The notes: generated by a model not told the origin, from the sequence alone. A stretch of DNA of 64,000 nucleotides from Bacillota bacterium (GCA_009711825.1 VEMY01000001.1:81899-145898); one strand, 5' to 3'; shown: positions 16,699 to 28,648, counted from the stretch's first letter. Numbers and translations are program-made.

Positions 16699-16716
16699 TA
16701 TCAAGGAGGCCAACAA

Positions 16717-17964
16717 ATGACTAATTTGCACAGGGTAGATCCGGAGATTCATGATGTAATCCAGCGGGAGCTGGAGCGGCAACAGAAACACCTGGAGTTA
16801 ATCGCATCCGAGAACTTTGTCAGCGAAGCAGTCCTGGAAGCCCAGGGTTCTGTGCTCACCAACAAGTATGCAGAAGGTTATCCAAAACGCAGGTATTATG
16901 GGGGGTGCCATGTAGTAGACGAAGCGGAAAACCTGGCACGGGAGCGGGCCAAGGCATTGTTTGGTGCCGACCATGCCAACGTCCAGCCCCATTCCGGCGC
17001 CTCTGCCAATATGGGAGTCTACCTGGCAGCGCTCAAACCTGGCGATGTGGTGCTGGGTATGGATTTATCCCACGGCGGACATCTCACCCACGGCAGTCCA
17101 GTGAATATTTCCGGACTCTACTTTAAGTTCCACGCCTACGGTGTAGATCCCGCAACCGGAAAGCTGGACTATGATCAGGTTGCTGAGCAGGCGCGCAAAG
17201 TGCAGCCGAAAATGATTGTTGCCGGCGCCAGTGCTTATCCCCATGCCCTTGATTTCGCCCGCTTCCGTCAAATTGCCGATGAAGTCGGCGCGCTTTTGAT
17301 GGTAGATATGGCGCATATCGCCGGTTTAGTGGCAACGGGTTTCCATGCCAATCCGGTTCCCCATGCTCATTTTGTGACCTCCACAACCCATAAAACCTTG
17401 CGGGGCCCCAGGGGCGGCCTGATATTGTGCGCCGAAGAATACGCCAAGGCTGTGGACAAGGCGATCTTCCCGGGGCTGCAGGGCGGCCCGTTGATGCATG
17501 TAATATCAGCCAAGGCCGTCGCTTTCCGGGAAGCGGTCGCTTCGGAATTTAAGGAATACATCCGTCAGGTTACTTTAAATGCCAAAGCCTTGGCTGACAC
17601 TCTGATGAGTCAGGGCCTGGATTTGGTTGGCAGCGGCACCGACACCCACTTGATGTTGGTGGATTTGCGTTCAGTCAATATTACAGGTAAACTTGCAGAA
17701 AAGGTGTTGGACAGCGTTGGGATCACCGTGAATAAAAACACTGTACCCTTCGATCCCGAAAGTCCCTTTGTCACAAGCGGCATTCGCATCGGCACTCCGG
17801 CAGTGACCACCAAGGGCATGAAAGAGGCCGATATGCAAGCAATCGGACGCTTGATAGCCGATGTGCTGAAAAACCATGAAGACGAAAAAGTGCTGGCCGC
17901 TGCCCGGACAAAGGTGGCTGAGCTCTGCTCCAAGCATCCTCTTTATCCAAATATCGGGAGGTAA
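16717..17964 (+). CDS. glyA: Serine hydroxymethyltransferase
   Basis: A pyridoxal-phosphate enzyme that converts serine and tetrahydrofolate to glycine and methylene-tetrahydrofolate, the main one-carbon source. The signature [15 protein letters not shown] contains the cofactor lysine K226. The N-terminal [10 protein letters not shown] (here [20 protein letters not shown]) and the [14 protein letters not shown] stretch are fully typical. Its 415 residues are normal. ATG 16717 has AAGGAGG upstream. It is followed by upp after only 3 bases, so salvage and one-carbon genes share a transcript. Confidence 0.97.
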   Translation: MTNLHRVDPEIHDVIQRELERQQKHLELIASENFVSEAVLEAQGSVLTNKYAEGYPKRRYYGGCHVVDEAENLARERAKALFGADHANVQPHSGASANMGVYLAALKPGDVVLGMDLSHGGHLTHGSPVNISGLYFKFHAYGVDPATGKLDYDQVAEQARKVQPKMIVAGASAYPHALDFARFRQIADEVGALLMVDMAHIAGLVATGFHANPVPHAHFVTSTTHKTLRGPRGGLILCAEEYAKAVDKAIFPGLQGGPLMHVISAKAVAFREAVASEFKEYIRQVTLNAKALADTLMSQGLDLVGSGTDTHLMLVDLRSVNITGKLAEKVLDSVGITVNKNTVPFDPESPFVTSGIRIGTPAVTTKGMKEADMQAIGRLIADVLKNHEDEKVLAAARTKVAELCSKHPLYPNIGR

Positions 17965-17967
17965 AGT

Positions 17968-18597
17968 ATGTCAAAAGTCGTCACTATTGAACACCCGCTT
18001 GTTCAACATAAATTAAGCTACTTAAGAGATGTCAACACAGGGCCCAAGGAGTTCAGGGAGTTGGTGGAAGAACTCTCGTTATTGCTTGCTTATGAAGTGA
18101 CCAGGGACCTCCCCTTGCAAGATGTCGAAATTCAGACCCCAATTTGCAAGATGACATCCCAGGTTCTCAGCGGCAAAAAAATTGGCGTTATACCAATCCT
18201 CAGAGCCGGATTGGGCATGGTGGACGGCATTCTAAAACTGATTCCTGCCGCCAAAGTAGGGCACATCGGCGTCTACCGGGACCCAGAAACATTGCAGCCG
18301 GTGGAATATTATTGCAAACTCCCCGGGGATATAGCTGAACGCGAATTGATTGTAGTTGATCCGATGCTAGCCACCGGGGGCTCTGCCTGCGCCGCCGTCG
18401 ATTTCATTAAAGAACGGGGCGCGACCAATATTCGACTGATGTGTCTAATCGCTGCCCCAGAGGGTATCCAGCGCGTTCAAGAACAACATCCCGATGTGGA
18501 GATATATCTAGCGGGTGTCGATGATAAGCTGAATGAGCACGCGTACATCGTTCCCGGTCTTGGCGATGCCGGCGACCGGCTGTTTGGAACAAAATGA
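17968..18597 (+). CDS. upp: Uracil phosphoribosyltransferase
   Basis: Makes UMP from uracil and PRPP in pyrimidine salvage. The PRPP-binding motif is [12 protein letters not shown] (around residues 129-140), and the uracil-binding C-terminus [20 protein letters not shown] is intact. Length is 209 residues, as in B. subtilis. GGGAGG precedes ATG 17968. The stop overlaps the next gene as ATGA, coupling it to a dCMP deaminase-type gene. Confidence 0.97.
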   Translation: MSKVVTIEHPLVQHKLSYLRDVNTGPKEFRELVEELSLLLAYEVTRDLPLQDVEIQTPICKMTSQVLSGKKIGVIPILRAGLGMVDGILKLIPAAKVGHIGVYRDPETLQPVEYYCKLPGDIAERELIVVDPMLATGGSACAAVDFIKERGATNIRLMCLIAAPEGIQRVQEQHPDVEIYLAGVDDKLNEHAYIVPGLGDAGDRLFGTK

Positions 18598-19043
18598 GTC
18601 GCCCCAGTTGGGACAGCTATTTTATGGAAATAGTCACCGTTGTTGCAACCCGCTCCACTTGTTGTCGGCGACAGGTGGGCGCGTTGTTGGTCAAGGATAA
18701 ACGGATTCTTGCCAGCGGCTACAACGGCGCCCCCCGGGGGTTGCCCCATTGTCTGGATGTGGGATGCCTGCGTGAAAAATTAGGCATCCCCTCTGGTCAA
18801 CGCCATGAGCTTTGTCGCGGCTTGCATGCGGAGCAAAATGCCATCGTCCATGCCGCTTACCATGGCACGGCAATCGCTGGCGCCACCGTCTATGTTACGC
18901 ATCAACCTTGTATCGCCTGCGCTAAAATGTTAATAAACGCAGGTATTGAGCGGGTGGTGTTTGCCGGTGACTATCCCGATGAATTAAGCTTAGAGCTTTT
19001 GGAGCAGGCGGGAGTGGAGCTTTTGCAGTTTCAACAAAGTTAG
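18594..19043 (+). CDS. dCMP deaminase family protein (ComEB-like)
   Basis: Predicted to deaminate dCMP to dUMP, feeding dTMP synthesis. The zinc site is complete: [11 protein letters not shown] carries the His and the catalytic Glu, and [15 protein letters not shown] carries the two cysteines. A further Cys cluster near residues 16-60 resembles the second zinc site of dCMP deaminases. The 149-residue length suits this group and is shorter than B. subtilis ComEB. It overlaps upp by 4 bases and is adjacent to a UPF0104 gene 11 bases later. The pyrimidine context supports dCMP as substrate. Confidence 0.88.
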   Translation: MSRPSWDSYFMEIVTVVATRSTCCRRQVGALLVKDKRILASGYNGAPRGLPHCLDVGCLREKLGIPSGQRHELCRGLHAEQNAIVHAAYHGTAIAGATVYVTHQPCIACAKMLINAGIERVVFAGDYPDELSLELLEQAGVELLQFQQS

Positions 19044-19054
19044 GGGGGGCCTCT

Positions 19055-20044
19055 GTGAACCTGAATTTAAGGCGGGGCCTGGGGGTTTCCCTTGGCTTAA
19101 GCATTATCGCGATTATGATTGTCATCGCCTTTACTTTCGACCAGGATACAATCGACAACCTGGGCCTGATTAGGCCCGGGTTTTTGCTGTTGGCCCTGGG
19201 CCTGCTGCTCCTGGCAATCGCGGTTGAAGGCGGACGCATTGCATTTGTCGCCAACATCATGGGCGGAAGCGTGTCCTGGCGGCAGGGAATTGCAATATTT
19301 CTGACCACCAGCTTTGCTGCCTTGGTAACACCCATGGGGATGGGAGAATTGCCTACTTTGGCAATAATGTATGCAAAAGCTGGCTTAAACACCGGTTTAG
19401 CTGCTGCCGCTGCCGTGGCCCGCAGTTTCATCACTAAGCTAGTGTTTTTAAGCGCTATCATCTATCTCTTTGGTTTCCAGCGGAGCCGTGTTCAATTTGG
19501 CCTTATCACTGACAACGTGTTTTCGGTAATGGCTCTGGTTTTCTTTATAACTGTGCTTGTAAACGCCAGCTATGTGCTATTCCCCGGGCTTGTTACCGGC
19601 CTGTGGCGACGTATGCCCCAGCGTTGGCAACGGGGGCGATTTGCCCGCTGGCAAAACCGCCTAGATTTTGAAGCCAGGGAGTTTGATCGCGGCATCAACG
19701 TTGTATGGCGTAAACACCCGCTGTCGCTGATTATCATCGGACTGATGAGCGGGGCCTATTGGACGCTCTATTTTGGCATTTTGCCGGTGCTCTCCAGAGG
19801 GTTGGGGGTGTTGGTAGATCCGGTGCTATTGGTCAGTCGCCAGTTTGTATTGACGTTGGCGCTGCCCTTTATCCCCCTGCCAGGCGGTAGTGGCGCCCTG
19901 GAATTGGCCATGGTGGCAGCATACCAGGGCTTGATTCCTCGAGCATTTATCAGCATCTTCGTCCTCAGTTGGCGTCTGTTCACTTTTTATCTGCTGGTGC
20001 TGTTGGGCGCCCTGGCGGCTTTGAGGAACTTATGGCGCAAGTAG
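19055..20044 (+). CDS. UPF0104/YbhN-family membrane protein (flippase-like)
   Basis: A multi-pass membrane protein of 329 residues from the family that includes the lysylphosphatidylglycerol synthase membrane domain. About eight hydrophobic segments are visible, with the family-typical TSFAALVTPMGMGELPTLA near residues 85-104 and LPFIPLPGGSGALELAM near residues 270-286. It has no aminoacyl-transferase domain, so it is not a full MprF. GTG 19055 follows a G-rich ribosome site. The substrate, possibly a lipid or isoprenoid, is unknown. It follows the deaminase gene closely and precedes the FtsA-like gene by 46 bases. Confidence 0.8.
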   Translation: MNLNLRRGLGVSLGLSIIAIMIVIAFTFDQDTIDNLGLIRPGFLLLALGLLLLAIAVEGGRIAFVANIMGGSVSWRQGIAIFLTTSFAALVTPMGMGELPTLAIMYAKAGLNTGLAAAAAVARSFITKLVFLSAIIYLFGFQRSRVQFGLITDNVFSVMALVFFITVLVNASYVLFPGLVTGLWRRMPQRWQRGRFARWQNRLDFEAREFDRGINVVWRKHPLSLIIIGLMSGAYWTLYFGILPVLSRGLGVLVDPVLLVSRQFVLTLALPFIPLPGGSGALELAMVAAYQGLIPRAFISIFVLSWRLFTFYLLVLLGALAALRNLWRK

Positions 20045-20090
20045 CAGGAACCTATATAAGCAAAGGCGAAATCTTACTGGGGGTGATACA

Positions 20091-22070
20091 ATGAGCGAGG
20101 ATATTCTGTTTGCGCTTGATATTGGAACACGAACTGTTGTCGGTCTCTTATGCAAAGTTGCTTCCGGTGGAGTATTGCGGGTAGAGGCCCATCATGTAGA
20201 GGCGCACCCCCAGCGGGCGATGCTCGATGGGCAGATTCATGACGTGGCGGAAGTGAGTACTGTGATTCGGAGAGTGAAGGAGCAGCTTGAAGCAGCAGCT
20301 GGTTGCACTTTGGAGCGAGCTTCCATCGCCGCTGCCGGCCGCGCCCTGTCCACGCTGCGGGCTGACTCAACGCTTAAATTTGACGCCACCCGTGAAATCA
20401 CCAGAGAAGATTTACGCAATCTAGAGATGCAGGGACTGGCTGTCGCCAAAGAAAAGGTTTCCGGACAATCAGAAAATCTTTACTGTGTCGGTTACAGTCC
20501 GGTGGCATATACCCTTAACCAACAATTGATTGCAAACCCTGTAGGCCAAAAGGGTTCGGAAGTCGGTGTGGAGTTAATCGCAACTTTTTTGCCGCAAGTG
20601 GTGGTGGACAGTCTGTTCAGCGCTCTTGCCAAAGCCGGATTGGCGGTGGGCAGTCTTACCCTGGAGCCAATCGCCGCAATGACTGTGGCCATCCCGCCGC
20701 GTCTGCGCATGTTGAATCTGGCGCTAGTGGACGTCGGTGCCGGAACATCTGATATTGCAATCAGTCGGGAGGGTACGATATTCGCCTATGCCATGGTGGA
20801 TAAAGCCGGCGACGAAGTGACGGAAGCATTGGCTCAGCACTATTTGCTAGATTTCAATACTGCGGAATCTGTAAAACTGGCCCTGGGCGAGCGTGAAGAG
20901 CTGGAATTTACCGATGTTTTGGGGAACAGATACCACTTGGCCCGGGAGGACATACACAAAGTTATTGAACCTGTGGTCGATGAGCTGGCCGCAGCGATTG
21001 CCCGCACAATTAAAGAACATAATGGCGGTGTAGCGCCGGCGGCGGTATTCTGTGTTGGTGGTGGCAGCCAGACCCCGCTGCTCCGGGAGTATCTTTCTAT
21101 TCACTTGGACATTCCCCAGGAGCGTACGGGTATTCGGCGCCGGGAAGCCCTTGATAATATCGAATTTGACAGCCCGGATTTGGCCGGGCCGGAGGTGGTG
21201 ACTCCGCTTGGCATCGCCCTTACCGCCCTGAGACCACAAGGTGAACACTTCATTCAGGTTCAGGTAAATGGCGACAGTGTCACTTTGTTTAATGTGCAGC
21301 AAAGTAATGTTGCCCAGGCCCTGTTGCACAGTGGCATGGATTTAGCCGAACTCCTGGGGGCAAGGGGGCAGCCGCTTGAATTTAACTTCAACGGCCAAAT
21401 CCGAAGAATTCCAGGACAACCGGGTGTTCCTGGCCGTGTACGGATAAATGGACAACCGGCTACCCTGGAGAGCAGTATCGGTCCTGGGGACAGTATCGAG
21501 GTTAGTGTTGGCAGCCGCGGCGACGATGCCAAGTGCAATTTGGAGGATCTGGCTGAAGCGGGCTGCACATTGGATCTGGTAGTCAACGGCGAGTTGGTCT
21601 CGGTGCCAGAAATGCGTTTGATTAACGATTTGCCTGCATCTGGAGACAGCGAGATTGGCCCCGGTGATGCGGTTGAAATCCGCCTGCCGGCGACTGTAGC
21701 TGAATTGGCCGCCCTTATGGATGTGGATATCGAGCAATTTGCAATTACCATCAACGGCCAATTGGCGGGAGGCGAAAGTCCTGTGTCTAGCGGGCAAAGC
21801 ATAGAGTTTGTGCAACGTGAATTGGCTGATGCACCTGTCGCCGCTTCCGGTGCAAGCTCTGATTCTGCTGGCTTATCGGTTTCGGTAAATGGCAGGAATG
21901 TTACTTTGCCTCCGGGGCAGAATCAGTTAATGCACGCTCTGGCCGCTGCCGACATTGATTGCTCTTCCGCCCGGGGACGACTGATTATTAGCGTCAACGG
22001 ACGGGAAGCGGAATTTACCACCGAGTTAGCAGATGGTGACCGCATTGAGGTGTTCTGGACTGCCATGTGA
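20091..22070 (+). CDS. FtsA/PilM-like actin-fold ATPase with beta-grasp-like C-terminal repeats
   Basis: A 659-residue protein. Residues 1-385 form an actin-like ATPase of the FtsA/PilM type: phosphate-1 motif FALDIGTRTVVGLL, then SLTLEPIAAMTVA, phosphate-2 motif LALVDVGAGTSDIAIS, and adenosine motif VFCVGGGSQTPLLREYL. No C-terminal amphipathic FtsA anchor is seen. Instead residues 386-659 hold successive units of a beta-grasp (ThiS/MoaD-like) look, each with a strand ending VNG and closing with GPGDSIEVSVG, GPGDAVEIRLP or ADGDRIEVFW. It is not the divisome ftsA (no ftsZ nearby). It may polymerise or act as a scaffold at the envelope; the function is unknown. The ribosome site GGGGGTGATAC precedes ATG 20091. 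Confidence 0.75.
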   Translation: MSEDILFALDIGTRTVVGLLCKVASGGVLRVEAHHVEAHPQRAMLDGQIHDVAEVSTVIRRVKEQLEAAAGCTLERASIAAAGRALSTLRADSTLKFDATREITREDLRNLEMQGLAVAKEKVSGQSENLYCVGYSPVAYTLNQQLIANPVGQKGSEVGVELIATFLPQVVVDSLFSALAKAGLAVGSLTLEPIAAMTVAIPPRLRMLNLALVDVGAGTSDIAISREGTIFAYAMVDKAGDEVTEALAQHYLLDFNTAESVKLALGEREELEFTDVLGNRYHLAREDIHKVIEPVVDELAAAIARTIKEHNGGVAPAAVFCVGGGSQTPLLREYLSIHLDIPQERTGIRRREALDNIEFDSPDLAGPEVVTPLGIALTALRPQGEHFIQVQVNGDSVTLFNVQQSNVAQALLHSGMDLAELLGARGQPLEFNFNGQIRRIPGQPGVPGRVRINGQPATLESSIGPGDSIEVSVGSRGDDAKCNLEDLAEAGCTLDLVVNGELVSVPEMRLINDLPASGDSEIGPGDAVEIRLPATVAELAALMDVDIEQFAITINGQLAGGESPVSSGQSIEFVQRELADAPVAASGASSDSAGLSVSVNGRNVTLPPGQNQLMHALAAADIDCSSARGRLIISVNGREAEFTTELADGDRIEVFWTAM

Positions 22071-22109
22071 TGTTTGTGGAGAACGGCTTTGTAGTCGGCA
22101 GCCCAGGTT

Positions 22110-22152
22110 AACCAAGTGTTTTTAAGCACTATGTGCTTAAAAACACTTGGTT
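22110..22152. terminator. Perfect 20-bp hairpin between the FtsA-like gene and the atp promoter
   Basis: The left arm 22110-22129 (AACCAAGTGTTTTTAAGCAC) and right arm 22133-22152 are perfectly complementary, with loop TAT. There is no T run after it, so it is either an unusual terminator relying on its internal A/T stretches or a regulatory palindrome. Its last base is the first base of the atp -35 box. Confidence 0.55.
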
Positions 22153-22180
22153 TGCAAAAATGGGAACTGCAAAGTATAAT
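22152..22180 (+). promoter_or_regulatory. Sigma-A promoter of the atp operon
   Basis: TTGCAA (22152-22157) and consensus TATAAT (22175-22180) with a 17-base spacer, 19 bases before the first atp gene. The leader would be only about 12 bases. Confidence 0.78.
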
Positions 22181-22198
22181 ATTATGAGGTGAAATCCC

Positions 22199-22420
22199 AT
22201 GAAGCGCTCTGAGTGGGTTGAGATACTCCGTTACCTGTCTTTGATAACCTGGGTTGGGATTGTGATGGTTGTCTCCATTTATTTTGGCTGGTGGCTGGGG
22301 GGACGTCTGGCTGCGTGGCTGGGGGGCAGTTTCTGGACAATTATCGGTTTTTTGCTTGGAGTAGCTGCCGGCGGGGTCACTTTATGGTCGACTTTTCGCA
22401 AATTGATTCCGTGGGAGTGA
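22199..22420 (+). CDS. atpZ: AtpZ/AtpI-type ATP synthase accessory protein
   Basis: A 73-residue membrane protein with two hydrophobic helices (about residues 12-32 and 42-66), of the small AtpZ/ATPase gene 1 family. It leads F-type ATP synthase operons and is thought to help Mg2+ or Ca2+ uptake or assembly. GWWLGGRLAAWLGGSFW followed by GFLLGVAAGG resembles the family core. GAGGTG lies 8 bases upstream of ATG 22199. It is the first gene behind the atp promoter and is followed 5 bases later by an atpI-like gene. Confidence 0.8.
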   Translation: MKRSEWVEILRYLSLITWVGIVMVVSIYFGWWLGGRLAAWLGGSFWTIIGFLLGVAAGGVTLWSTFRKLIPWE

Positions 22421-22425
22421 AGGGT

Positions 22426-22839
22426 GTGGACATTGTTGCCGCCAAAGTCAGGCAAATAATCGGACGCACAACGCTGCTCGCGTTGACATTGGCTGTTTTT
22501 GCCCTGATCTTCAGTCGAGGTTCTGCTGCCCTAGGCGTTCTCATCGGAGCAATTATCTCAGTCCTGAATTTTCGCCTGTTGGCGAATAAAACCAGGCAGG
22601 TTCTGGAAAACACCAATCCCGGCGCTGCTCAGGTTCAGGCTTTTGTCGGTTACCTGGTGCGTTATCTGCTTTATGCCGGGGTTTTATATGTTGTGAGTCT
22701 TAATCCAGAAGTGGATTTTTTTGCTGCAATTGTGGGGATACTGCTTGTAAAAGCGGTAATAATCATAGAAGCGATTGCCGTATCCGTTCGGCAGGCGACA
22801 GCTAAACTGCTGTCCGCCCGGTGGGAAAGGGGGGATTGA
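22426..22839 (+). CDS. atpI: ATP synthase accessory protein AtpI
   Basis: A membrane protein of about 137 residues with four hydrophobic segments. It matches the AtpI family, which helps assemble the c ring. The pattern GVLIGAIISVLNFRLLANK (about residues 38-57) is characteristic. The open frame extends upstream through atpZ, but GTG 22426 is favoured: GGGAG lies 9 bases upstream and the start falls just after the atpZ stop. ATG 22384 would need a 37-base overlap. It ends 3 bases before atpB. Confidence 0.82.
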   Translation: MDIVAAKVRQIIGRTTLLALTLAVFALIFSRGSAALGVLIGAIISVLNFRLLANKTRQVLENTNPGAAQVQAFVGYLVRYLLYAGVLYVVSLNPEVDFFAAIVGILLVKAVIIIEAIAVSVRQATAKLLSARWERGD

Positions 22840-22842
22840 TAC

Positions 22843-23767
<925 letters not shown>

Positions 23768-23831
23768 ATCTCGGGGGAATGGGGCGGCCCATTTCCCTTT
23801 TAATGTATCCCGGGAAGGAGCGTGAGCAAAC

Positions 23832-24335
23832 GTGCTGGATATTTTTGTCGAAAGAATATTATTTGTTATGGTTAACTTCCTGGTACTGGTAGTAATTCTC
23901 CGCGCGCTGTTGATGAAGCCAGTTAGCGAATTTATGGAGAAACGGCGTCAGGCAATTGCTGATGACATTGATACTGCCCGTGCCAACAAGGAAAAATCCG
24001 AGGCGCTGCTGGCAGAGCACCAGGCAATGCTGGACAAGGGTCGGGAGGAAGCCAGAACAATTATCGAAGATGCTGAGCGCCGTGGCGAGGCACGTCGCCA
24101 GGAAATCATTGAAGCTGCCAACAAAGAAGCGGAGGCGATGTTGGCCCGGGCAAATACAGAAATTGAACGCAGCCGTGACAAAGCAGTGGAACAGCTGCGA
24201 CAGGAAGTGGTTACCCTTTCAGTGCTGATGGCTCAGAAGATTCTGGGGCGTCAGGTGGAAAGCGATGATCAACGCCAATTGTTCCAGGCGGTTGTGAGAG
24301 AATTGGATGAGTCCTATGCAAAGTACAGTAGCTAA
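23832..24335 (+). CDS. atpF: F-type ATP synthase subunit b
   Basis: The peripheral stalk subunit. It has one N-terminal membrane helix (about residues 6-26), then a long charged helix (residues 35-150) of the coiled-coil dimer that links the membrane part to F1. Its 167 residues are typical. GTG 23832 is used; GGAAGGAG lies 11 bases upstream. The final 29 bases overlap atpH, so the stalk and delta subunit are translationally coupled. The gap of 64 bases before it, after atpE, is the widest within the core atp operon and contains no hairpin I can support. Confidence 0.94.
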   Translation: MLDIFVERILFVMVNFLVLVVILRALLMKPVSEFMEKRRQAIADDIDTARANKEKSEALLAEHQAMLDKGREEARTIIEDAERRGEARRQEIIEAANKEAEAMLARANTEIERSRDKAVEQLRQEVVTLSVLMAQKILGRQVESDDQRQLFQAVVRELDESYAKYSS

Positions 24336-24864
24336 GCGGTACGCCCAGGCTTTATTTGAACTGGCCCGGGATAAGAAGCTGGAGCTAGAACCCCAAATGG
24401 CAGCGGTTGCCGCAATCTGGAATGCTGAACCGTTACTGAGCCGGGTGTTAACTGATCCACGTTGGCCGGTGGAACGCAAAAAAAGTGTTCTGCACAGCTT
24501 GGCAGAGCAGTTAAACTTAGACACCTATTTGCTCAACACGCTTAATTTGCTTCTGGATAAAGGCCGAATCGGCCACTTGCCGGCAGTTGCTGCCCAATAC
24601 AGGATTCTTGATGATCTGCACAATCGGAGAATCCGCGCCCAGTGCCGTTCGGCCACTGCTTTGGACGAGCAACAACAGGAACAGTTAAAGGCCAAGTTGG
24701 CGTCACTTACCGGTGCCCGGGAAATTGAACTTTCGGTAGTTATCGACCCTGATTTGGTGGCGGGTTTTGTTGTAAACATCGAGGGTAAAATTATTGATGG
24801 CAGCCTGAAGGGCCGCCTTGAACGTATGGGTCGTAAATTGGCCCAACCAAGCCACGGAAGTTGA
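24307..24864 (+). CDS. atpH: F-type ATP synthase subunit delta
   Basis: Joins the peripheral stalk to the top of F1. The N-terminal six-helix domain begins with [17 protein letters not shown], and the C-terminal part has [29 protein letters not shown], quoted here in two family blocks (DPDLVAGF and DGSLKGRL). It has 185 residues. Two starts are possible, ATG 24307 (used, overlapping atpF by 29 bases) and ATG 24316; both leave the domain intact. The atpA start follows 10 bases after the stop. Confidence 0.94.
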   Translation: MSPMQSTVAKRYAQALFELARDKKLELEPQMAAVAAIWNAEPLLSRVLTDPRWPVERKKSVLHSLAEQLNLDTYLLNTLNLLLDKGRIGHLPAVAAQYRILDDLHNRRIRAQCRSATALDEQQQEQLKAKLASLTGAREIELSVVIDPDLVAGFVVNIEGKIIDGSLKGRLERMGRKLAQPSHGS

Positions 24865-24874
24865 GGTGAACGCT

Positions 24875-26380
24875 ATGCAAATTAGACCTGAAGAAATCAG
24901 CGCAATCTTGCGTAAACAAATTGAAAGTTACCAAGATGATTTAGATGTATCAGAGATGGGAACCGTGGTTTATGTTGGCGATGGTATTGCCCGTATCCAC
25001 GGCTTGGAGAAGGCGATGGTCAATGAACTGTTAGAGTTTCCCAACAATACCTTTGGCATGGCCCTAAACCTGGAACAGGATAATGTCGGGGCCGTTATTC
25101 TTGGTGATTACGCGCATATCAAGGAAGGCGACACAGTGCGCCGCACCGGGAGAATTGCTCAGGTGCCGGTTGGTGACGCTTTGGTTGGGCGTGTGGTCAA
25201 TGCCCTGGGAATACCTATCGACGGCAAAGGACCGGTACAGACAGAAGAGACACGGCCGGTGGAAAGTCCCGCCCCTGGCGTGGTCAGCCGGCAGTCAGTC
25301 AACGAGCCACTGCATACCGGGCTCAAGGCGTTGGACTCGATGGTTCCCATCGGGCGTGGACAGCGGGAGTTGATCATCGGCGACCGCGGGACCGGTAAAA
25401 CTGCAATCGCTGTTGACACTATCCTCAATCAAAAGGACACCGATGTATATTGCATTTACGTAGCCATTGGTCAGAAGAACTCCACAGTGGCTGGAGTTGT
25501 AAACACTCTGACTGAGGCGGGGGCGATGGATTATACCTCCGTTGTCGTGGCAACGGCCAGTGAACCGGCGCCGATGTTGTACATAGCGCCCTATGCCGGC
25601 TGTGCCATGGGCGAGCATTTCTTATACAACGGCCGGCATGTGCTGGTAATATATGATGATCTCACAAAGCAGGCGGCCGCATACCGGGAAATGTCTCTGC
25701 TTTTGCGTCGCCCGCCTGGTCGCGAAGCCTACCCCGGTGATGTATTTTACTTGCACTCTCGGCTATTGGAACGGGCTGCTAAGCTCAGTGATAAGGAAGG
25801 CGGCGGGTCGCTGACTGCGCTGCCGATTATCGAAACCCAGGCCGGCGACATATCAGCATACATTCCCACCAACGTAATTTCTATTACCGACGGACAGATT
25901 TTCTTGGAGAGTGACTTGTTTTTTGCCGGATTCCGACCGGCGATTAATGTTGGCCGCTCGGTTTCCCGGGTTGGTAGCAGCGCTCAGATTAAGGCGATGC
26001 GTAAGGTCGCCGGTCGCTTGCGCCTGGATTTGGCCCAATTCCGCGAGCTGGAGGCCTTTGCCCAGTTCGGTTCTGACCTGGATAAAGCGACCCAGGCCCG
26101 TATCAACCGGGGCCAAAAGGTATCTGAAGTGTTAAAACAAAGCCAGTATGAGCCGCTGCCGATTCAAAACCAGGTAATGATTATCTACGCCGCAATTAAC
26201 GGCCATCTCGATGATGTTGAAAACGAAAACATCAGTCGCTTCGAGCAGGAGTTTTATCGGTTTGTTGAACAAACATATCCCGAACTGGGTCCGGATATCG
26301 CTTTCAGCAAGCAACTTTCCGAGGAAAGCGAAAACCAGCTCAAACAAGCAATTAAAGAGTTTAAAGAACGCTTCGTATAA
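24875..26380 (+). CDS. atpA: F-type ATP synthase subunit alpha
   Basis: The regulatory nucleotide-binding subunit of F1. The Walker A motif is [10 protein letters not shown] (around residues 169-178). The conserved [20 protein letters not shown] and the subunit-alpha signature [17 protein letters not shown] are present. ATG 24875 has GAGGTG 6 bases upstream; the longer open frame runs back into atpH and is not used. This gives 501 residues, standard for bacteria. It is cotranscribed with atpG (11-base gap). Confidence 0.97.
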   Translation: MQIRPEEISAILRKQIESYQDDLDVSEMGTVVYVGDGIARIHGLEKAMVNELLEFPNNTFGMALNLEQDNVGAVILGDYAHIKEGDTVRRTGRIAQVPVGDALVGRVVNALGIPIDGKGPVQTEETRPVESPAPGVVSRQSVNEPLHTGLKALDSMVPIGRGQRELIIGDRGTGKTAIAVDTILNQKDTDVYCIYVAIGQKNSTVAGVVNTLTEAGAMDYTSVVVATASEPAPMLYIAPYAGCAMGEHFLYNGRHVLVIYDDLTKQAAAYREMSLLLRRPPGREAYPGDVFYLHSRLLERAAKLSDKEGGGSLTALPIIETQAGDISAYIPTNVISITDGQIFLESDLFFAGFRPAINVGRSVSRVGSSAQIKAMRKVAGRLRLDLAQFRELEAFAQFGSDLDKATQARINRGQKVSEVLKQSQYEPLPIQNQVMIIYAAINGHLDDVENENISRFEQEFYRFVEQTYPELGPDIAFSKQLSEESENQLKQAIKEFKERFV

Positions 26381-26391
26381 GGGGGGAGCCC

Positions 26392-27240
26392 ATGCAGAGC
26401 ACAAGGGATATCAAGCGCCGCATAAACAGTGTCAAAAGCACGCAACAGATAACCAAAGCCATGGAAATGGTGGCAGCGGCCAAGCTCCGCAAAGCTCAGG
26501 CCCGGGTGACTTCCGCCCGCCCCTACACAGCTAAACTGACGGAGGTTATCAACCGGATTGTAGAACGGGGGGCCGACAGCAGCCATACGTTGTTGGAACC
26601 AAAGGAAGGCCGGACTGCCTATATCGTAATCGCTGGCAATCGAGGTCTCGCCGGTGCTTACAATGTAACCCTGCTTCGATTTGCCAGGGATCAAATTGCC
26701 GCCGACCCCGGTCCAGTGGCAGTTGTAGGCCGCAAAGCCCGTGATTTTATGCGCAAACTAGATATGGAAATCATCGCCGAGTACCTTAACCTGGCAGATG
26801 AACCCAGCTACCAGCAGGCCGTAACAATCATGGACCCGCTTTTGAGCTATTATGAAGAGGGAGTTTTTGGTCGCCTGAACATAATCTATACCCGGTTTCA
26901 GAGCGCACTCCAACAACGTCCGACCATGGTCCCGCTCCTGCCGGTTGACGTCTCGAAAACCGAGGAACGCACAGCCCAGGCGCTCTACCTATATGAGCCG
27001 TCTCCAGAAACAGTGCTGGCTTCCCTGCTGCCCCGTTACGTGCGCAGTCTCGTTTTTCAGGGGTTGCTGGAGGCCCGGGCTTCCGAAGAGGGCAGCCGAA
27101 TGACAGCAATGAAATCGGCAACCGACAACGCCAACGAAATGATCGACTCCCTGACACTCTCGTTCAACAGGGTGCGCCAGGCCGCCATCACCCAGGAGCT
27201 GCTTGAGGTAGTAAACGGCGCCCAGGCTTTGGAAGGTTAG
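26392..27240 (+). CDS. atpG: F-type ATP synthase subunit gamma
   Basis: The central rotating shaft. The N-terminal coiled-coil helix begins RDIKRRINSVKSTQQITKAM, and the C-terminal helix contains the family signature near residue 265 (ITQELLEVVNGAQAL). Its 282 residues are normal. ATG 26392 follows a GGGGGGAG ribosome site 11 bases after atpA. It links the c ring to the alpha3beta3 head. Confidence 0.96.
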   Translation: MQSTRDIKRRINSVKSTQQITKAMEMVAAAKLRKAQARVTSARPYTAKLTEVINRIVERGADSSHTLLEPKEGRTAYIVIAGNRGLAGAYNVTLLRFARDQIAADPGPVAVVGRKARDFMRKLDMEIIAEYLNLADEPSYQQAVTIMDPLLSYYEEGVFGRLNIIYTRFQSALQQRPTMVPLLPVDVSKTEERTAQALYLYEPSPETVLASLLPRYVRSLVFQGLLEARASEEGSRMTAMKSATDNANEMIDSLTLSFNRVRQAAITQELLEVVNGAQALEG

Positions 27241-27247
27241 GAGGTAA

Positions 27248-28636
<1,389 letters not shown>

Positions 28637-28648
28637 GGAGGGAGCGGC

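Noticed and set aside
16699-16716. Riboswitch or T-box leader for glyA
   Set aside because: Only 18 bases separate ywlG and glyA, and they hold just the ribosome site.
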